Assembly (NCBI RefSeq): GCF_003260195.1
Contig: NZ_QEIH01000002.1
Span: 666,016-730,015, forward strand
Direction: 5' to 3'
DNA: 64,000 nucleotides
Origin: Lutibacter citreus
GTDB lineage: Bacteria > Bacteroidota > Bacteroidia > Flavobacteriales > Flavobacteriaceae
Under the pieces are notes generated by a model. The model searched no databases. It was not told the origin of the DNA and saw only the letters and a program-made list of their open reading frames with translations. The position numbers and the translations under genes were made by a program. Shown here one piece after another: positions 36,438 to 45,182 of this stretch (position 1 is the first letter of the stretch; every line of letters starts with the position of its first letter).

Positions 36438-37307
36438 ATGTCAGAAAAACCTAAAAATAAACTAAAATTTCGGCAGAAATTAATTAATAAATACCGGCTT
36501 GTAGTTTTAAATGAAGATACTTTTGAAGAGAAATTATCATTTAAATTAACAAGGCTGAATGTGTTTATATTTAGTGGTTTGTTTTCTATTTTACTTGTTG
36601 TAGGAACCATTTTTTTGATTGCATTTACGCAACTTCGTGAATATATCCCTGGATATTCCTCAACAGCACTTAAACGAAATGCAACTAACCTTATTTATAA
36701 AGTAGATTCACTAGAACAGGTTATAGATGTAAATAATGCCTATTTGCAAAAAGTAAGAGAAGTTTTAACTGGTGATATTTCCGAAGATAAATTTAACAAA
36801 GATTCAATTTTAAGTGTAATTCATTATAATAAAGATTCATTAAATTTAAACCCTACTCAAGAGGAAATGGAGTTTAGATTAGATGTTGAAAGTGAAGACA
36901 GATACAGTATTTTTGATGAAGCCTCTAAAGGCTCTGAAGTTGTATTCTTTGCTCCTGTTACAGGAACTATAACAGATGGATATAACCAAGAAAATAAACA
37001 TTTTGCTGTTGATATTGCTGTAGAACTAGGAACACCTGTTAAATCAGTTGCTGATGGTACAGTGTTGTTTGCAGCTTGGACTCCAGATACCGGACATGTT
37101 ATTATTGTAAAACATGCAGGAGGATTTACCTCTGTTTATAAGCACAATACAGCATTGCATAAAGAACAAGGAGACCTAGTACTCTCAGGAGAAGTTATAG
37201 CTTCAGCTGGAAATACAGGCGAATTTAGTACAGGACCTCATTTACATTTTGAACTATGGAATGAAGGATATCCTGTGAACCCAACCAATTATATTGATTT
37301 TGAATAA
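36438..37307 (+). CDS. M23 family metallopeptidase (membrane-anchored)
   Basis: 289 residues. One transmembrane helix near 45-68 (FIFSGLFSILLVVGTIFLIA) is followed by a coiled-coil region, then a LytM domain (about 170-285). The zinc ligands are HFAVD and the HxH of GPHLHFELW, both intact, unlike the M23 lipoprotein at 26938. It should cleave peptidoglycan cross-links or act as an amidase activator in the periplasm. The GH3 gene starts 2 bp downstream. Confidence 0.9.
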   Translation: MSEKPKNKLKFRQKLINKYRLVVLNEDTFEEKLSFKLTRLNVFIFSGLFSILLVVGTIFLIAFTQLREYIPGYSSTALKRNATNLIYKVDSLEQVIDVNNAYLQKVREVLTGDISEDKFNKDSILSVIHYNKDSLNLNPTQEEMEFRLDVESEDRYSIFDEASKGSEVVFFAPVTGTITDGYNQENKHFAVDIAVELGTPVKSVADGTVLFAAWTPDTGHVIIVKHAGGFTSVYKHNTALHKEQGDLVLSGEVIASAGNTGEFSTGPHLHFELWNEGYPVNPTNYIDFE

Positions 37308-37309
37308 GG

Positions 37310-38803
37310 ATGAATATTAAATCTATATTAGCAAAACCATTTGCAAAAAGAGTTGCATTAAGATTTTTAAAGCAAAGTAAAAATGCTGTAAAAACGCAAC
37401 AAAAAGTATTTAAAAAAATAATTTCTCAAGCCGAGAGCACTGTTTTTGGTAAAGATCATAATTTTAGTGAAATAAAGTCTTACCAAGATTTTAAAGCACA
37501 AGTACCTATTAATGATTATGAAGGATTAAAACCTTATGTAGATAGGGTTGTTAACGGTGAGCCTGATGTGTTGTGGAAAGGAAAACCTTTATATTTTGCA
37601 AAAACTTCAGGTACAACTTCAGGTACAAAATATATTCCTTTAACAAAAGAGTCCATGCCTATGCATATTAAAGCTGCTCGTAATGCACTTTTAATGTATA
37701 TAAATGAGACTAAAAACACCAATTTTTTAAACGGGAAGATGATTTTTTTACAAGGAAGTCCAGAACTTCAGAAAAAAAATGGAATTAACATTGGTCGTTT
37801 ATCAGGAATCACTGCTCATTATGTACCACAATATTTAACAAAAAACAGATTGCCAAGTTGGGAAACAAATTGTATTGAAGATTGGGAGCAAAAAGTAGAA
37901 GCAGTTGTTGATGAAACAATAAATGAAGATATGACACTTATTGGAGGTATTCCTCCCTGGGTACAAATGTATTTTGAGAGAATTGTGGAGCGCACTGGTA
38001 AAAAAGTAGGAGAGGTGTTTCCTAACTTTAACTTGTTTGCATACGGAGGTGTTAATTATGAGCCTTATAGAAATAAATTTGAAGAATTGATTGGCCGAAA
38101 AGTTGATACTATTGAAATGTATCCTGCTTCAGAAGGTTTTATAGCTTATCAAGATTCGCAAACAGAAAAAGGAATGATGCTTTTAGTTAATAATGGTATT
38201 TTTTATGAGTTTATTCCTTCAGAAGAATTTTTTAATGAAAACCCAACAAGAATCTCACTTAAAGATGTAAAAGTTGGTGTTAATTATGTTATTATTTTAA
38301 ATACAAATGCAGGGCTTTGGGGTTATAATATTGGTGATACTATTGAATTTTTATCTGTAAATCCACCACGAATTGTTGTAACAGGAAGAATTAAACATTT
38401 TATTTCAGCATTTGGAGAACATGTTATTGGTAAGGAAGTAGAAGATTCAATTAATTTTAATACCATAAATACTGAAATTAGAGTAAGTGAATTTACAGTT
38501 GCTCCACAAATTACACCTAAAGATGGTTTGCCATATCATGAATGGTTTATTGAGTTTAATCAAAAACCTGAAAATATAGATGATTTTGCAAGTAAAATTG
38601 ATGCTACATTACAACAGCAAAATAGCTATTATTTTGATCTAATTGAAGGGAAAGTTTTGCAACCCTTAAAAATTACAGTGATTAAAAAAGGGGGATTTAA
38701 TAGTTATATGAAATCGGTTGGTAAATTAGGAGGTCAAAACAAAGTGCCAAGGTTATCTAATGACAGAAAAATTGCAGATGAACTTGTTAAATTTAAAGAA
38801 TAA
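37310..38803 (+). CDS. GH3 auxin-responsive promoter family protein (acyl-adenylate enzyme)
   Basis: 497 residues. GH3-family features are present: the phosphate-binding FAKTSGTTSGTKYIPLT, FAYGGVNYEPYR, EMYPASEGFIAYQ and the hinge VTGRIKHFISAFGEHVIG. Plant GH3 enzymes conjugate amino acids to hormones. The bacterial members are of unknown substrate and widely conserved in Bacteroidetes. It follows the M23 gene by 2 bp and is therefore cotranscribed. Confidence 0.92.
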   Translation: MNIKSILAKPFAKRVALRFLKQSKNAVKTQQKVFKKIISQAESTVFGKDHNFSEIKSYQDFKAQVPINDYEGLKPYVDRVVNGEPDVLWKGKPLYFAKTSGTTSGTKYIPLTKESMPMHIKAARNALLMYINETKNTNFLNGKMIFLQGSPELQKKNGINIGRLSGITAHYVPQYLTKNRLPSWETNCIEDWEQKVEAVVDETINEDMTLIGGIPPWVQMYFERIVERTGKKVGEVFPNFNLFAYGGVNYEPYRNKFEELIGRKVDTIEMYPASEGFIAYQDSQTEKGMMLLVNNGIFYEFIPSEEFFNENPTRISLKDVKVGVNYVIILNTNAGLWGYNIGDTIEFLSVNPPRIVVTGRIKHFISAFGEHVIGKEVEDSINFNTINTEIRVSEFTVAPQITPKDGLPYHEWFIEFNQKPENIDDFASKIDATLQQQNSYYFDLIEGKVLQPLKITVIKKGGFNSYMKSVGKLGGQNKVPRLSNDRKIADELVKFKE

Positions 38804-38913
38804 ATAAACGAGTACGTTAACCTTTTTATCACCTAAGGTTCATTAATTAAGAACACCATGCCTGTGTTGAGCGTAGTTTAAATGAGACTGATAAAAAATA
38901 ATAAAATAAGCAA

Positions 38914-39459
38914 ATGAAAGTAGTTTCAGTTAATTTAGGAGAAAAAAGAGCCATAAACTATAAAGGGAAAATAGTAGAGACTGGCATATTTAAATATCCT
39001 GTTAAAGATTTCATTTTTTTAGGAGAAGAAGATGTAGAGAATGACTCGGTTATTGATAGAAAATATCACGGAGGAATTGAAAAGGCTGTTTATGCTTATT
39101 CTGAAAGTCATTATAAATATTGGCAAGAATTGTATCCAGATCTAGATTGGCATTATGGTATATTTGGAGAAAACCTTACAATTACTAATTTAGAAGAAAC
39201 AAAAATAAAAGCAGGAACACAATATAAAATTGGAAATGCAATTATAGAGGTAACTAAACCACGAGAACCATGTATGAAATTGGGTTTAGTGTTTAAAACT
39301 CAAAATGTTTTAAAACAATTTTGGAACTCAACAAAAAGTGGTATTTATTTTAAAGTACTACAAGTAGGAGAAGTAAAAGCTGGTGATGAATTAGTTTTAC
39401 TTAAAGAAGCAGTTAATACATCTACAATTGCTGAAATATATAACACTAAGAAGTCTTAA
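38914..39459 (+). CDS. MOSC domain-containing protein
   Basis: 181 residues. The pattern RKYHGGIEKAVYAYSESHY, WHYGIFGENLTI, IEVTKPREPCMKLG fits YiiM-type MOSC proteins; the Cys of REPCMKL is the conserved molybdenum-cofactor-related Cys. The likely function is molybdopterin-dependent reduction of N-hydroxylated compounds (family inference). A terminator follows at 39477. Confidence 0.9.
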   Translation: MKVVSVNLGEKRAINYKGKIVETGIFKYPVKDFIFLGEEDVENDSVIDRKYHGGIEKAVYAYSESHYKYWQELYPDLDWHYGIFGENLTITNLEETKIKAGTQYKIGNAIIEVTKPREPCMKLGLVFKTQNVLKQFWNSTKSGIYFKVLQVGEVKAGDELVLLKEAVNTSTIAEIYNTKKS

Positions 39460-39476
39460 ATAAAATCTTATAATGT

Positions 39477-39510
39477 AAAAAGGGTACTGTAAATTACAGT
39501 ACCCTTTTTT
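39477..39510. terminator. Bidirectional terminator between MOSC and mscL
   Basis: AAAAAGGGTACTGT pairs with ACAGTACCCTTTTT around a 5-nt loop, symmetric for both strands. Confidence 0.85.
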
Positions 39511-39531
39511 TAATATAAAAGAAAGTTTGGT

Positions 39532-39942
39532 TTATTTCTTCGATAATAAATCTCTTATTTCAGCTAATAAATCTTCTTGAGAAGGTCCTTTTGGAGCTTC
39601 TGGAGCAGGTTCTTCAACTTTTTTCATTTTGTTAACTCCTTTTACAACTAGGAACATTACAAAAGCAACAATAATAAAGTCAATAACATTAGTAATAAAA
39701 TCACCATAAAGCACAGCAACTTCACCTACAACTTTACCAGCTTCGTCTGCAACTCCATCTTTCACAATGTATTTTAAGTCTTTTAAATCTGAATTAAATA
39801 TTAATCCGATTAGTGGAGAAACAATTCCTCCTGTAAATGATGTAACTACAGCTTTAAATGCAGCACCCATTACAAAACCTACTGCAATGTCAATAAGGTT
39901 ACCCTTCATTGCAAAATCTTTAAATTCTTTTAACATTCCCAT
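39532..39942 (-). CDS. mscL: Large-conductance mechanosensitive channel
   Basis: 136 residues. It opens with KEFKDFAMKGNLIDIAVGFVMGAAF, the amphipathic helix and TM1 of MscL, and has TM2 at about 85-108 (FITNVIDFIIVAFVMFLVV). A cytoplasmic C-terminal helix carries EEIRDLLSKK-like sequence. It opens under membrane tension to release solutes on hypo-osmotic shock. Confidence 0.96.
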   Translation of the reverse strand: MGMLKEFKDFAMKGNLIDIAVGFVMGAAFKAVVTSFTGGIVSPLIGLIFNSDLKDLKYIVKDGVADEAGKVVGEVAVLYGDFITNVIDFIIVAFVMFLVVKGVNKMKKVEEPAPEAPKGPSQEDLLAEIRDLLSKK

Positions 39943-39994
39943 TTTTTTAAATTTTAATTTCTTTGGCTAATATATTAAAAAAACCCTATACTTT

Positions 39995-41107
39995 TTAACT
40001 TTTTTTTAACACTCTCTTTATACGTTGTGAAATAGCAGTTAATATTTCATAAGAAATAGTATTAGAGGCTTTAGCTAATTCTTCAATATGAAATTGATCT
40101 TTATAAACAATTACTTCATCACCTTCTTCACAATCTATATTAGAAATGTTTACCATAATCATATCCATACAGACATTTCCAATAATTACAGCTTTTTTGT
40201 TATTTATGTAAACAAAACCTTTACCATTACTTAGCTGTCTTGATATACCATCTGCATGTCCAATAGGTATTGTGGCAGTTTTTACGGTAGTAGCTGCTTT
40301 AAATGCGCGGTTATAACCTACTGTCTCACCTTTTTCAATAATATGAATTTGAGAGATTATAGATTTTAATGTATTTACGTTTTTTAGCTCAGCGGTTATA
40401 TTATGTTCATTTCCAAAACCATGTAAACCAATTCCTAAACGTACCATTTCAAATTGAGCTTCTTTGGCGTAATTAATAATACCAGAAGTATTAAGCATAT
40501 GTCTAAAAGGCGTATTTGATAATAAAGAAATAAATTTATTAGATAATTCTTTAAAGTTTTTTATTTGTTGAATTGTGAATTTTCTCTCATTTAAATCTTC
40601 ACTTGCAGCAATATGAGAAAATACAGAAGTTACTTTAACAGCAGTTTGTTCAGATATTATTTTAGCTATTTCAATAATGTTTTTTTCTGAAAACCCTAAT
40701 CTATTTAAGCCAGTATTAAACTTTATATGAATTGGATAGTTTTCAATATTTAGTTCCTTAGCTTTATCAATAAAGGCTTTTAATATTTTAGTTGAATAAA
40801 TACTAGGTTCTAAATTATAAGCTATAATTTTTTCAATATTTACTTTTAAAGGGTGCAATACCAGTATTGGTATTTTTATACCAGCTTTACGAAGAGCAAT
40901 ACCTTCATCTAAATAAGCAACAGCAAAATAATTAACCTTATGCTCTAGATGTTTTGCAATTTCAACTGAACTTGATCCATATCCAAATGCTTTAACTACA
41001 GCTAAAATTTTTGTCTTTGGATTTAATTTAGATTTAAAAAAATTTAAATTAAAATCTATAGCTTTTAAATCTATTTCAACAAAAGTAACATGATTATTTT
41101 CCATCAT
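39995..41107 (-). CDS. alr: Alanine racemase
   Basis: About 370 residues. The frame extends upstream to a GTG at 41161 inside tdk, but [20 protein letters not shown] at 41107 is the normal Alr start. PLP lysine motif [35 protein letters not shown] and [11 protein letters not shown] are present. It supplies D-Ala for peptidoglycan. The start overlaps the end of tdk by 14 bp, so the two are coupled. The Lys motif reads FGYG where AYGHG is commoner. Confidence 0.93.
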   Translation of the reverse strand: MMENNHVTFVEIDLKAIDFNLNFFKSKLNPKTKILAVVKAFGYGSSSVEIAKHLEHKVNYFAVAYLDEGIALRKAGIKIPILVLHPLKVNIEKIIAYNLEPSIYSTKILKAFIDKAKELNIENYPIHIKFNTGLNRLGFSEKNIIEIAKIISEQTAVKVTSVFSHIAASEDLNERKFTIQQIKNFKELSNKFISLLSNTPFRHMLNTSGIINYAKEAQFEMVRLGIGLHGFGNEHNITAELKNVNTLKSIISQIHIIEKGETVGYNRAFKAATTVKTATIPIGHADGISRQLSNGKGFVYINNKKAVIIGNVCMDMIMVNISNIDCEEGDEVIVYKDQFHIEELAKASNTISYEILTAISQRIKRVLKKS

Positions 41108-41708
41108 TCTTTGCTGCTTTATCTTTTTTTTCAGCCTGTATAGCTTTAAAGTAAGCTGCACGGCTTAAAGGTTCATATTCTTGAGTTTCTCCTAATAAAA
41201 CAAGGTCGTCACTAGCCGCTTTTCTATGACTAAAATGCGCTAAATTTCCTGTTCTTGTACAAACTGCATGAACTTTAGTTACATATTCAGCCGTTGCCAT
41301 AAGAGCTGGCATTGGTCCAAAAGGATTGCCTTTAAAATCCATGTCTAAACCGGCAACAATTACCCGTATTCCTCTATTAGCTAAATCGTTACAAACAGCA
41401 ACAATTTCATCGTCAAAAAATTGAGCTTCATCAATACCAACAACTTGAACGTCAGTAGCTAAAAGCCTAATATTTCCAGAAGAAGGAACAGGGGTTGAAC
41501 GAATTTCATTTGCATCATGCGAAACAACATTATCCTCGTCATAGCGTGTATCTATAGCGGGTTTAAATATTTCGACTTTTTGTTTTGCGAATTTAGCACG
41601 TTTTAATCTGCGAATCAGTTCTTCAGTTTTTCCTGAGAACATAGAGCCACAAATAACTTCAATCCAGCCAAATTGTTCAGTATGATTTACAGTATTTTCA
41701 AGAAACAT
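41094..41708 (-). CDS. tdk: Thymidine kinase
   Basis: 204 residues of the type II TK family. The P-loop is [17 protein letters not shown], the Walker-B-like segment is [12 protein letters not shown], and the lasso/thymidine-binding region is [15 protein letters not shown]. The usual C-terminal zinc-binding Cys pair is incomplete: one Cys is visible in VHAVC and the tail is Lys/Ala-rich. It phosphorylates thymidine and is cotranscribed with alr. Confidence 0.94.
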   Translation of the reverse strand: MFLENTVNHTEQFGWIEVICGSMFSGKTEELIRRLKRAKFAKQKVEIFKPAIDTRYDEDNVVSHDANEIRSTPVPSSGNIRLLATDVQVVGIDEAQFFDDEIVAVCNDLANRGIRVIVAGLDMDFKGNPFGPMPALMATAEYVTKVHAVCTRTGNLAHFSHRKAASDDLVLLGETQEYEPLSRAAYFKAIQAEKKDKAAKNDGK

Positions 41709-41880
41709 TTTGTAATTTCACCATTCAAAGGTTATTTATTAATTTTTTAAAACGAATGCAATAACAAAAATTATATTTTTTCGCATTAAATTCTTAAAAT
41801 TGTAAAACAGAATTTCTGTTTTCAAATTCTTACAAATTTATTAAAAATAACATACCAAAAATCAATAAATAGATCAACTT

Positions 41881-42726
41881 ATGCACAAAAAAGTAGAAGC
41901 CGAATTAGTTAGCTTGGCAAACAGTATTTTACAAATGAAAAATAGAGAAAATGTAAATGAACTGCATAAAAAGTCACTAGAGATTTATGAGAAATTGTCC
42001 GTTTTAAAGTTTGTTGATGCTTATATAAATTCTTCATCTGATGAAATTTTAATTAAAAATGAAGAAATTGTTAAAGATGAGCCAAAAATAGTTGAAGAAG
42101 TAATTAAAAAAGAAACCCCTATAGTTGAATTAGAAAGTAAAGCAGAAGTAACTTCTGAAGTAATTCCTGAAGTTGCTAAAGAAATAGAACCAGAAGACGT
42201 AAAGTTAGAACCTGAGATAGAACCAATTATAGAAGTAGAGGCAGAGGTAGAAGTAGAAATGGAAATAGAAGAGCCTGTAATTAATACTATTGAAAAAATA
42301 ATTGAAAATGAAGAAAAGGTTTCTATAGAAAATGAAGTTAAAGACTCTCCTATTATACAAGTTTCATTAGAAGAAGAGTTTAAAGATGCCATTTCAGCGG
42401 ATGTTGCAACAAGTCTTTTTGAAAAAGCAACAGCTGAAAATCCTGTAATTGAAGCTCCAAAAGAAGTGAAAAGTAGATCTTTAAACGATACCTTATTTAA
42501 GAATAATTTACAAGTGGGTTTAAATGATAGAATTGCATTTGTAAAATATTTATTTGATGGAAGTCAGGAAGATTTTAATAGAGTTGTTTCACAATTAAAT
42601 AGTTTTAAGGTAGAGCTAGATGCTAAAAACTTTCTAACAGAATTTGTAAAACCAGATTATGATTGGAGCGGAAAGGAAGAATATGAAGAAAGATTAATAA
42701 ATTTAATTGAACGGAAATTTATGTAA
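41881..42726 (+). CDS. Conserved acidic protein of unknown function
   Basis: 281 residues without signal peptide or membrane helix. A helical N-terminus (1-50; LVSLANSILQMKNRENVNEL) is joined to a folded C-terminus (about 200-281; LNDTLFKNNLQVGLNDRIAF, NRVVSQLNSFKVELDAKNF, YDWSGKEEYEERLINLIE) by a long Glu/Val/Ile-rich linker of low complexity (about 60-170). I recall similar proteins encoded near tdk in flavobacteria, but no function. It starts a + strand block that continues 5 bp later with the nuclease-like gene. Confidence 0.65.
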   Translation: MHKKVEAELVSLANSILQMKNRENVNELHKKSLEIYEKLSVLKFVDAYINSSSDEILIKNEEIVKDEPKIVEEVIKKETPIVELESKAEVTSEVIPEVAKEIEPEDVKLEPEIEPIIEVEAEVEVEMEIEEPVINTIEKIIENEEKVSIENEVKDSPIIQVSLEEEFKDAISADVATSLFEKATAENPVIEAPKEVKSRSLNDTLFKNNLQVGLNDRIAFVKYLFDGSQEDFNRVVSQLNSFKVELDAKNFLTEFVKPDYDWSGKEEYEERLINLIERKFM

Positions 42727-42731
42727 TAGAA

Positions 42732-43367
42732 ATGAATTATAAATTGCTCGAAAAAGAATTAAAAAAAAGAACTAAAATTGAATATGCTTGGGGTAGAAAA
42801 CAGAATGATTTTTTTGATAGAAATACAAATTTTATTTATAAAATAAGCTCATTTGAGGAACTTCAAAAAAAATTGGAATCAAATTTTCAATCGAAACCTA
42901 ATTTTATTGAATTTCAAAATTATGCCTTAAACCGCTGGTATAACTTTTGGTCTGCAAAGGCAGTTGAGGCTGCTTTTTGTGAGCATCCAAAAGTTAAACA
43001 ACACTCTAATTTAAAAGATAAATATGTGGATTTCTATATTTCAGAGATTCCATTTGACCATAAAACAACTGTGTTTCCAAAAGGTTTTAATAAATCTGTA
43101 CCATATGGGCATTTTCATAAGAGAGAGCTTATTGAATGGTTATATAAAAATCAAAGTCAACAACAACGCAAGCATTTGAAAAATAGAATTTTTATTGTTT
43201 TAGTTAATTATGAAAATGATAATAAACATTGGAAACTTAAGGCTGAAATTTTATGGCTACAACAGATAATTTCAAACTATTTAACTACTTTTGATCTTCA
43301 AGATTTAGAAACCTTTTATTTTGAAAATAAAGTAGTAAAGTCTGATATAATTTGGGCGGTAAAATAA
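42732..43367 (+). CDS. Probable PD-(D/E)xK-type restriction endonuclease
   Basis: 211 residues, soluble. The segment KYVDFYISEIPFDHKTTVFP has the spacing of a PD-(D/E)xK catalytic core: Asp in VDF, then Asp-His-Lys. A preceding helix with WSAKAVEAAFCEHP would supply a further acidic residue. Lys-rich and aromatic regions follow. The adjacent downstream gene encodes a DNA adenine methylase, so the pair is a candidate type II restriction-modification system. The nuclease call rests on motif plus context; the family is not otherwise recognised. Confidence 0.55.
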   Translation: MNYKLLEKELKKRTKIEYAWGRKQNDFFDRNTNFIYKISSFEELQKKLESNFQSKPNFIEFQNYALNRWYNFWSAKAVEAAFCEHPKVKQHSNLKDKYVDFYISEIPFDHKTTVFPKGFNKSVPYGHFHKRELIEWLYKNQSQQQRKHLKNRIFIVLVNYENDNKHWKLKAEILWLQQIISNYLTTFDLQDLETFYFENKVVKSDIIWAVK

Positions 43368-43383
43368 ATTTTAAATTCTTTAA

Positions 43384-44385
43384 GTGAATTATATAGGTTC
43401 AAAAAATAAACTTTCGTCATTTATACTTCAAACTATTTCAGAAACAGTTCAAGAGGATTTGAATTCATTTGTATTTTGTGATTTATTTGCGGGTACTGGG
43501 ATTGTTGGAAGAACATTTAAAACCTTTGTTAAACAAGTGATTTCTAATGATACAGAATATTATAGTTATGTGTTAAACAGAAACTATATTGGAAATTATA
43601 AAGATAAAGATTATTCAGAAATAGTATCAACTCTTAATGAAGTTGAAGGTGTTGAAGGCTTCATCTTTCAAAATTATTGTGAAAATGGAAATGCAGATAG
43701 GTTGTATTTCTCTGAAGAAAATGGTAAGAAAATTGATGCCATAAGAATTCAAATTGAATTGTTAAAGAGTAATAATAAAATAGATGAGGATACTTATTAT
43801 TTTTTATTGTGTTCCTTAATTGAAAGTGCAGATAAAGTAGCAAATACGGCTTCAGTTTACGGTGCTTATTTAAAACAACTTAAAAAGTCAGCTCAAAAAC
43901 CTTTAATATTTGCTCCAGCTAATTTTATTAAAACCAAAAACCAGCATAAAGTTTTTAATAAAGATGCAAATTCTTTAATTAAAGAAATATATGGTGATAT
44001 TTTATATTTGGATCCACCATATAATGCACGTCAATATGGTTCAAACTACCATTTATTAACAACAATTGCGAGATATGATACTTTTATTCCGAAGGGAAAA
44101 ACGGGTTTAAGAGACTATTATAAATCTTCATATTGTAAAAAAAATGAAGTTAAAAATTCTTTCGAAGAGTTGGTTAAAAACGCTAACTTTAAATACATTT
44201 TTTTAAGCTATAATAATGAAGGTTTAATGAGTGAAGAAGACGTAAAAAATATTATGTCTAAATATGGGGTTTATAGCTTAGAATCTAAAAAATATCAGCG
44301 ATTTAAGGCTGATAAAACTGAAAATAGAAATCATAAAGCAACAGAAACAGTTGAATATTTACATATTTTAGAAAAACATGGATAA
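43384..44385 (+). CDS. DNA adenine methyltransferase (COG3392-like, D12 class)
   Basis: 333 residues starting at GTG 43384, which yields MNYIGSKNKLSSFI, the expected N-terminus for this class. SAM-binding FCDLFAGTGIVGRTF and catalytic LYLDPPYNARQYGSNYHLL (DPPY) are intact. It should methylate the N6 of adenine at an unknown site and protect against the nuclease encoded 16 bp upstream. The stop overlaps the ATG of the glycosyltransferase gene by 8 bp, an unusual partner for a restriction-modification system. Confidence 0.9.
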   Translation: MNYIGSKNKLSSFILQTISETVQEDLNSFVFCDLFAGTGIVGRTFKTFVKQVISNDTEYYSYVLNRNYIGNYKDKDYSEIVSTLNEVEGVEGFIFQNYCENGNADRLYFSEENGKKIDAIRIQIELLKSNNKIDEDTYYFLLCSLIESADKVANTASVYGAYLKQLKKSAQKPLIFAPANFIKTKNQHKVFNKDANSLIKEIYGDILYLDPPYNARQYGSNYHLLTTIARYDTFIPKGKTGLRDYYKSSYCKKNEVKNSFEELVKNANFKYIFLSYNNEGLMSEEDVKNIMSKYGVYSLESKKYQRFKADKTENRNHKATETVEYLHILEKHG

Positions 44386-45121
44386 AAATACAGCTCAACA
44401 AAATTATATTTTCTGTATGAAGTGGGGAACTTTATATGGGGCAGAGTACGTAAACAGATTATATTCAATGGTTAAAAATAACCTGACTTACAATTTTAAA
44501 ATGGTTTGTTTTACCGATGATGAAAAGGGAATAATAGATGAGGTTGATTGTTACCCAATTCCCGAAATTAACTTAGATAATAACCTTCCTGAAAGAATGT
44601 GGAAAAAACTAACCACCCTAAAGGAAGATTTATATGGTTTGGAAGGAAGAGCATTATTTTTAGATTTAGATATTGTGATTGTTGATAATATAGATTGCTT
44701 TTTTGATATTGAAGGTGAATTTAGAATTATAAAAGATCATAGTTGGAGAAGCTGGAGAATTACGGGGAACTCATCTGTTTACAGATTTGATATTGGTAAA
44801 CATGGTTATGTTTTTGATGATTTTATTGCAAACTCAGATAAGGCGCTTAAAGAACATAGAAATGAGCAAGAATATTTAACTCATGCAATTAACAATAAAG
44901 GTAAATTGCAATATTGGCCAAAAGAATGGTGTCCAAGTTTTAAATATGATTGTTCTTCTCGTTTTCCATTGGCATTTTGGAAAACACCAAAAATAACAGA
45001 AGGTTCAAAAATTATTATTTTTCACGGAGAAATTAATCCACATAAAGCAATTAAAGGTGGTTGGGGAAAATGGTATCGTTATGTTCCTGCGGCTCCTTGG
45101 GTTGAAAAATATTGGAAATAG
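44378..45121 (+). CDS. Predicted glycosyltransferase (GT-A fold)
   Basis: 247 residues. FCMKWGTLYGAEYVNRLYSM and FTDDEKGI at the N-terminus, then ALFLDLDIVIVDNID with a DxD-type motif (DLD) for metal and nucleotide-sugar binding. HSWRSWRITGNSSVYRFDIG and the C-terminal IIFHGEINPHKA complete a GT8-like pattern. The acceptor is unknown. It overlaps the methylase gene by 8 bp and ends the transcription unit at the terminator that begins at 45134. Confidence 0.75.
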   Translation: MDKNTAQQNYIFCMKWGTLYGAEYVNRLYSMVKNNLTYNFKMVCFTDDEKGIIDEVDCYPIPEINLDNNLPERMWKKLTTLKEDLYGLEGRALFLDLDIVIVDNIDCFFDIEGEFRIIKDHSWRSWRITGNSSVYRFDIGKHGYVFDDFIANSDKALKEHRNEQEYLTHAINNKGKLQYWPKEWCPSFKYDCSSRFPLAFWKTPKITEGSKIIIFHGEINPHKAIKGGWGKWYRYVPAAPWVEKYWK

Positions 45122-45133
45122 TTACTAAAACAT

Positions 45134-45162
45134 AAAAAAGCCTCGCATTGCGAGGCTTTTTT
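45134..45162. terminator. Bidirectional terminator between the glycosyltransferase gene and glyS
   Basis: AAAAAAGCCTCGC (45134-45146) pairs with GCGAGGCTTTTTT (45150-45162) around a 3-nt loop. Confidence 0.9.
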
Positions 45163-45182
45163 ATTAGTTATTTTAATACTAA

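Noticed and set aside
42021..42392. Ser/Ile-rich open frame on the - strand within the acidic protein gene
   Set aside because: It is the complement of a Glu-rich low-complexity coding region.
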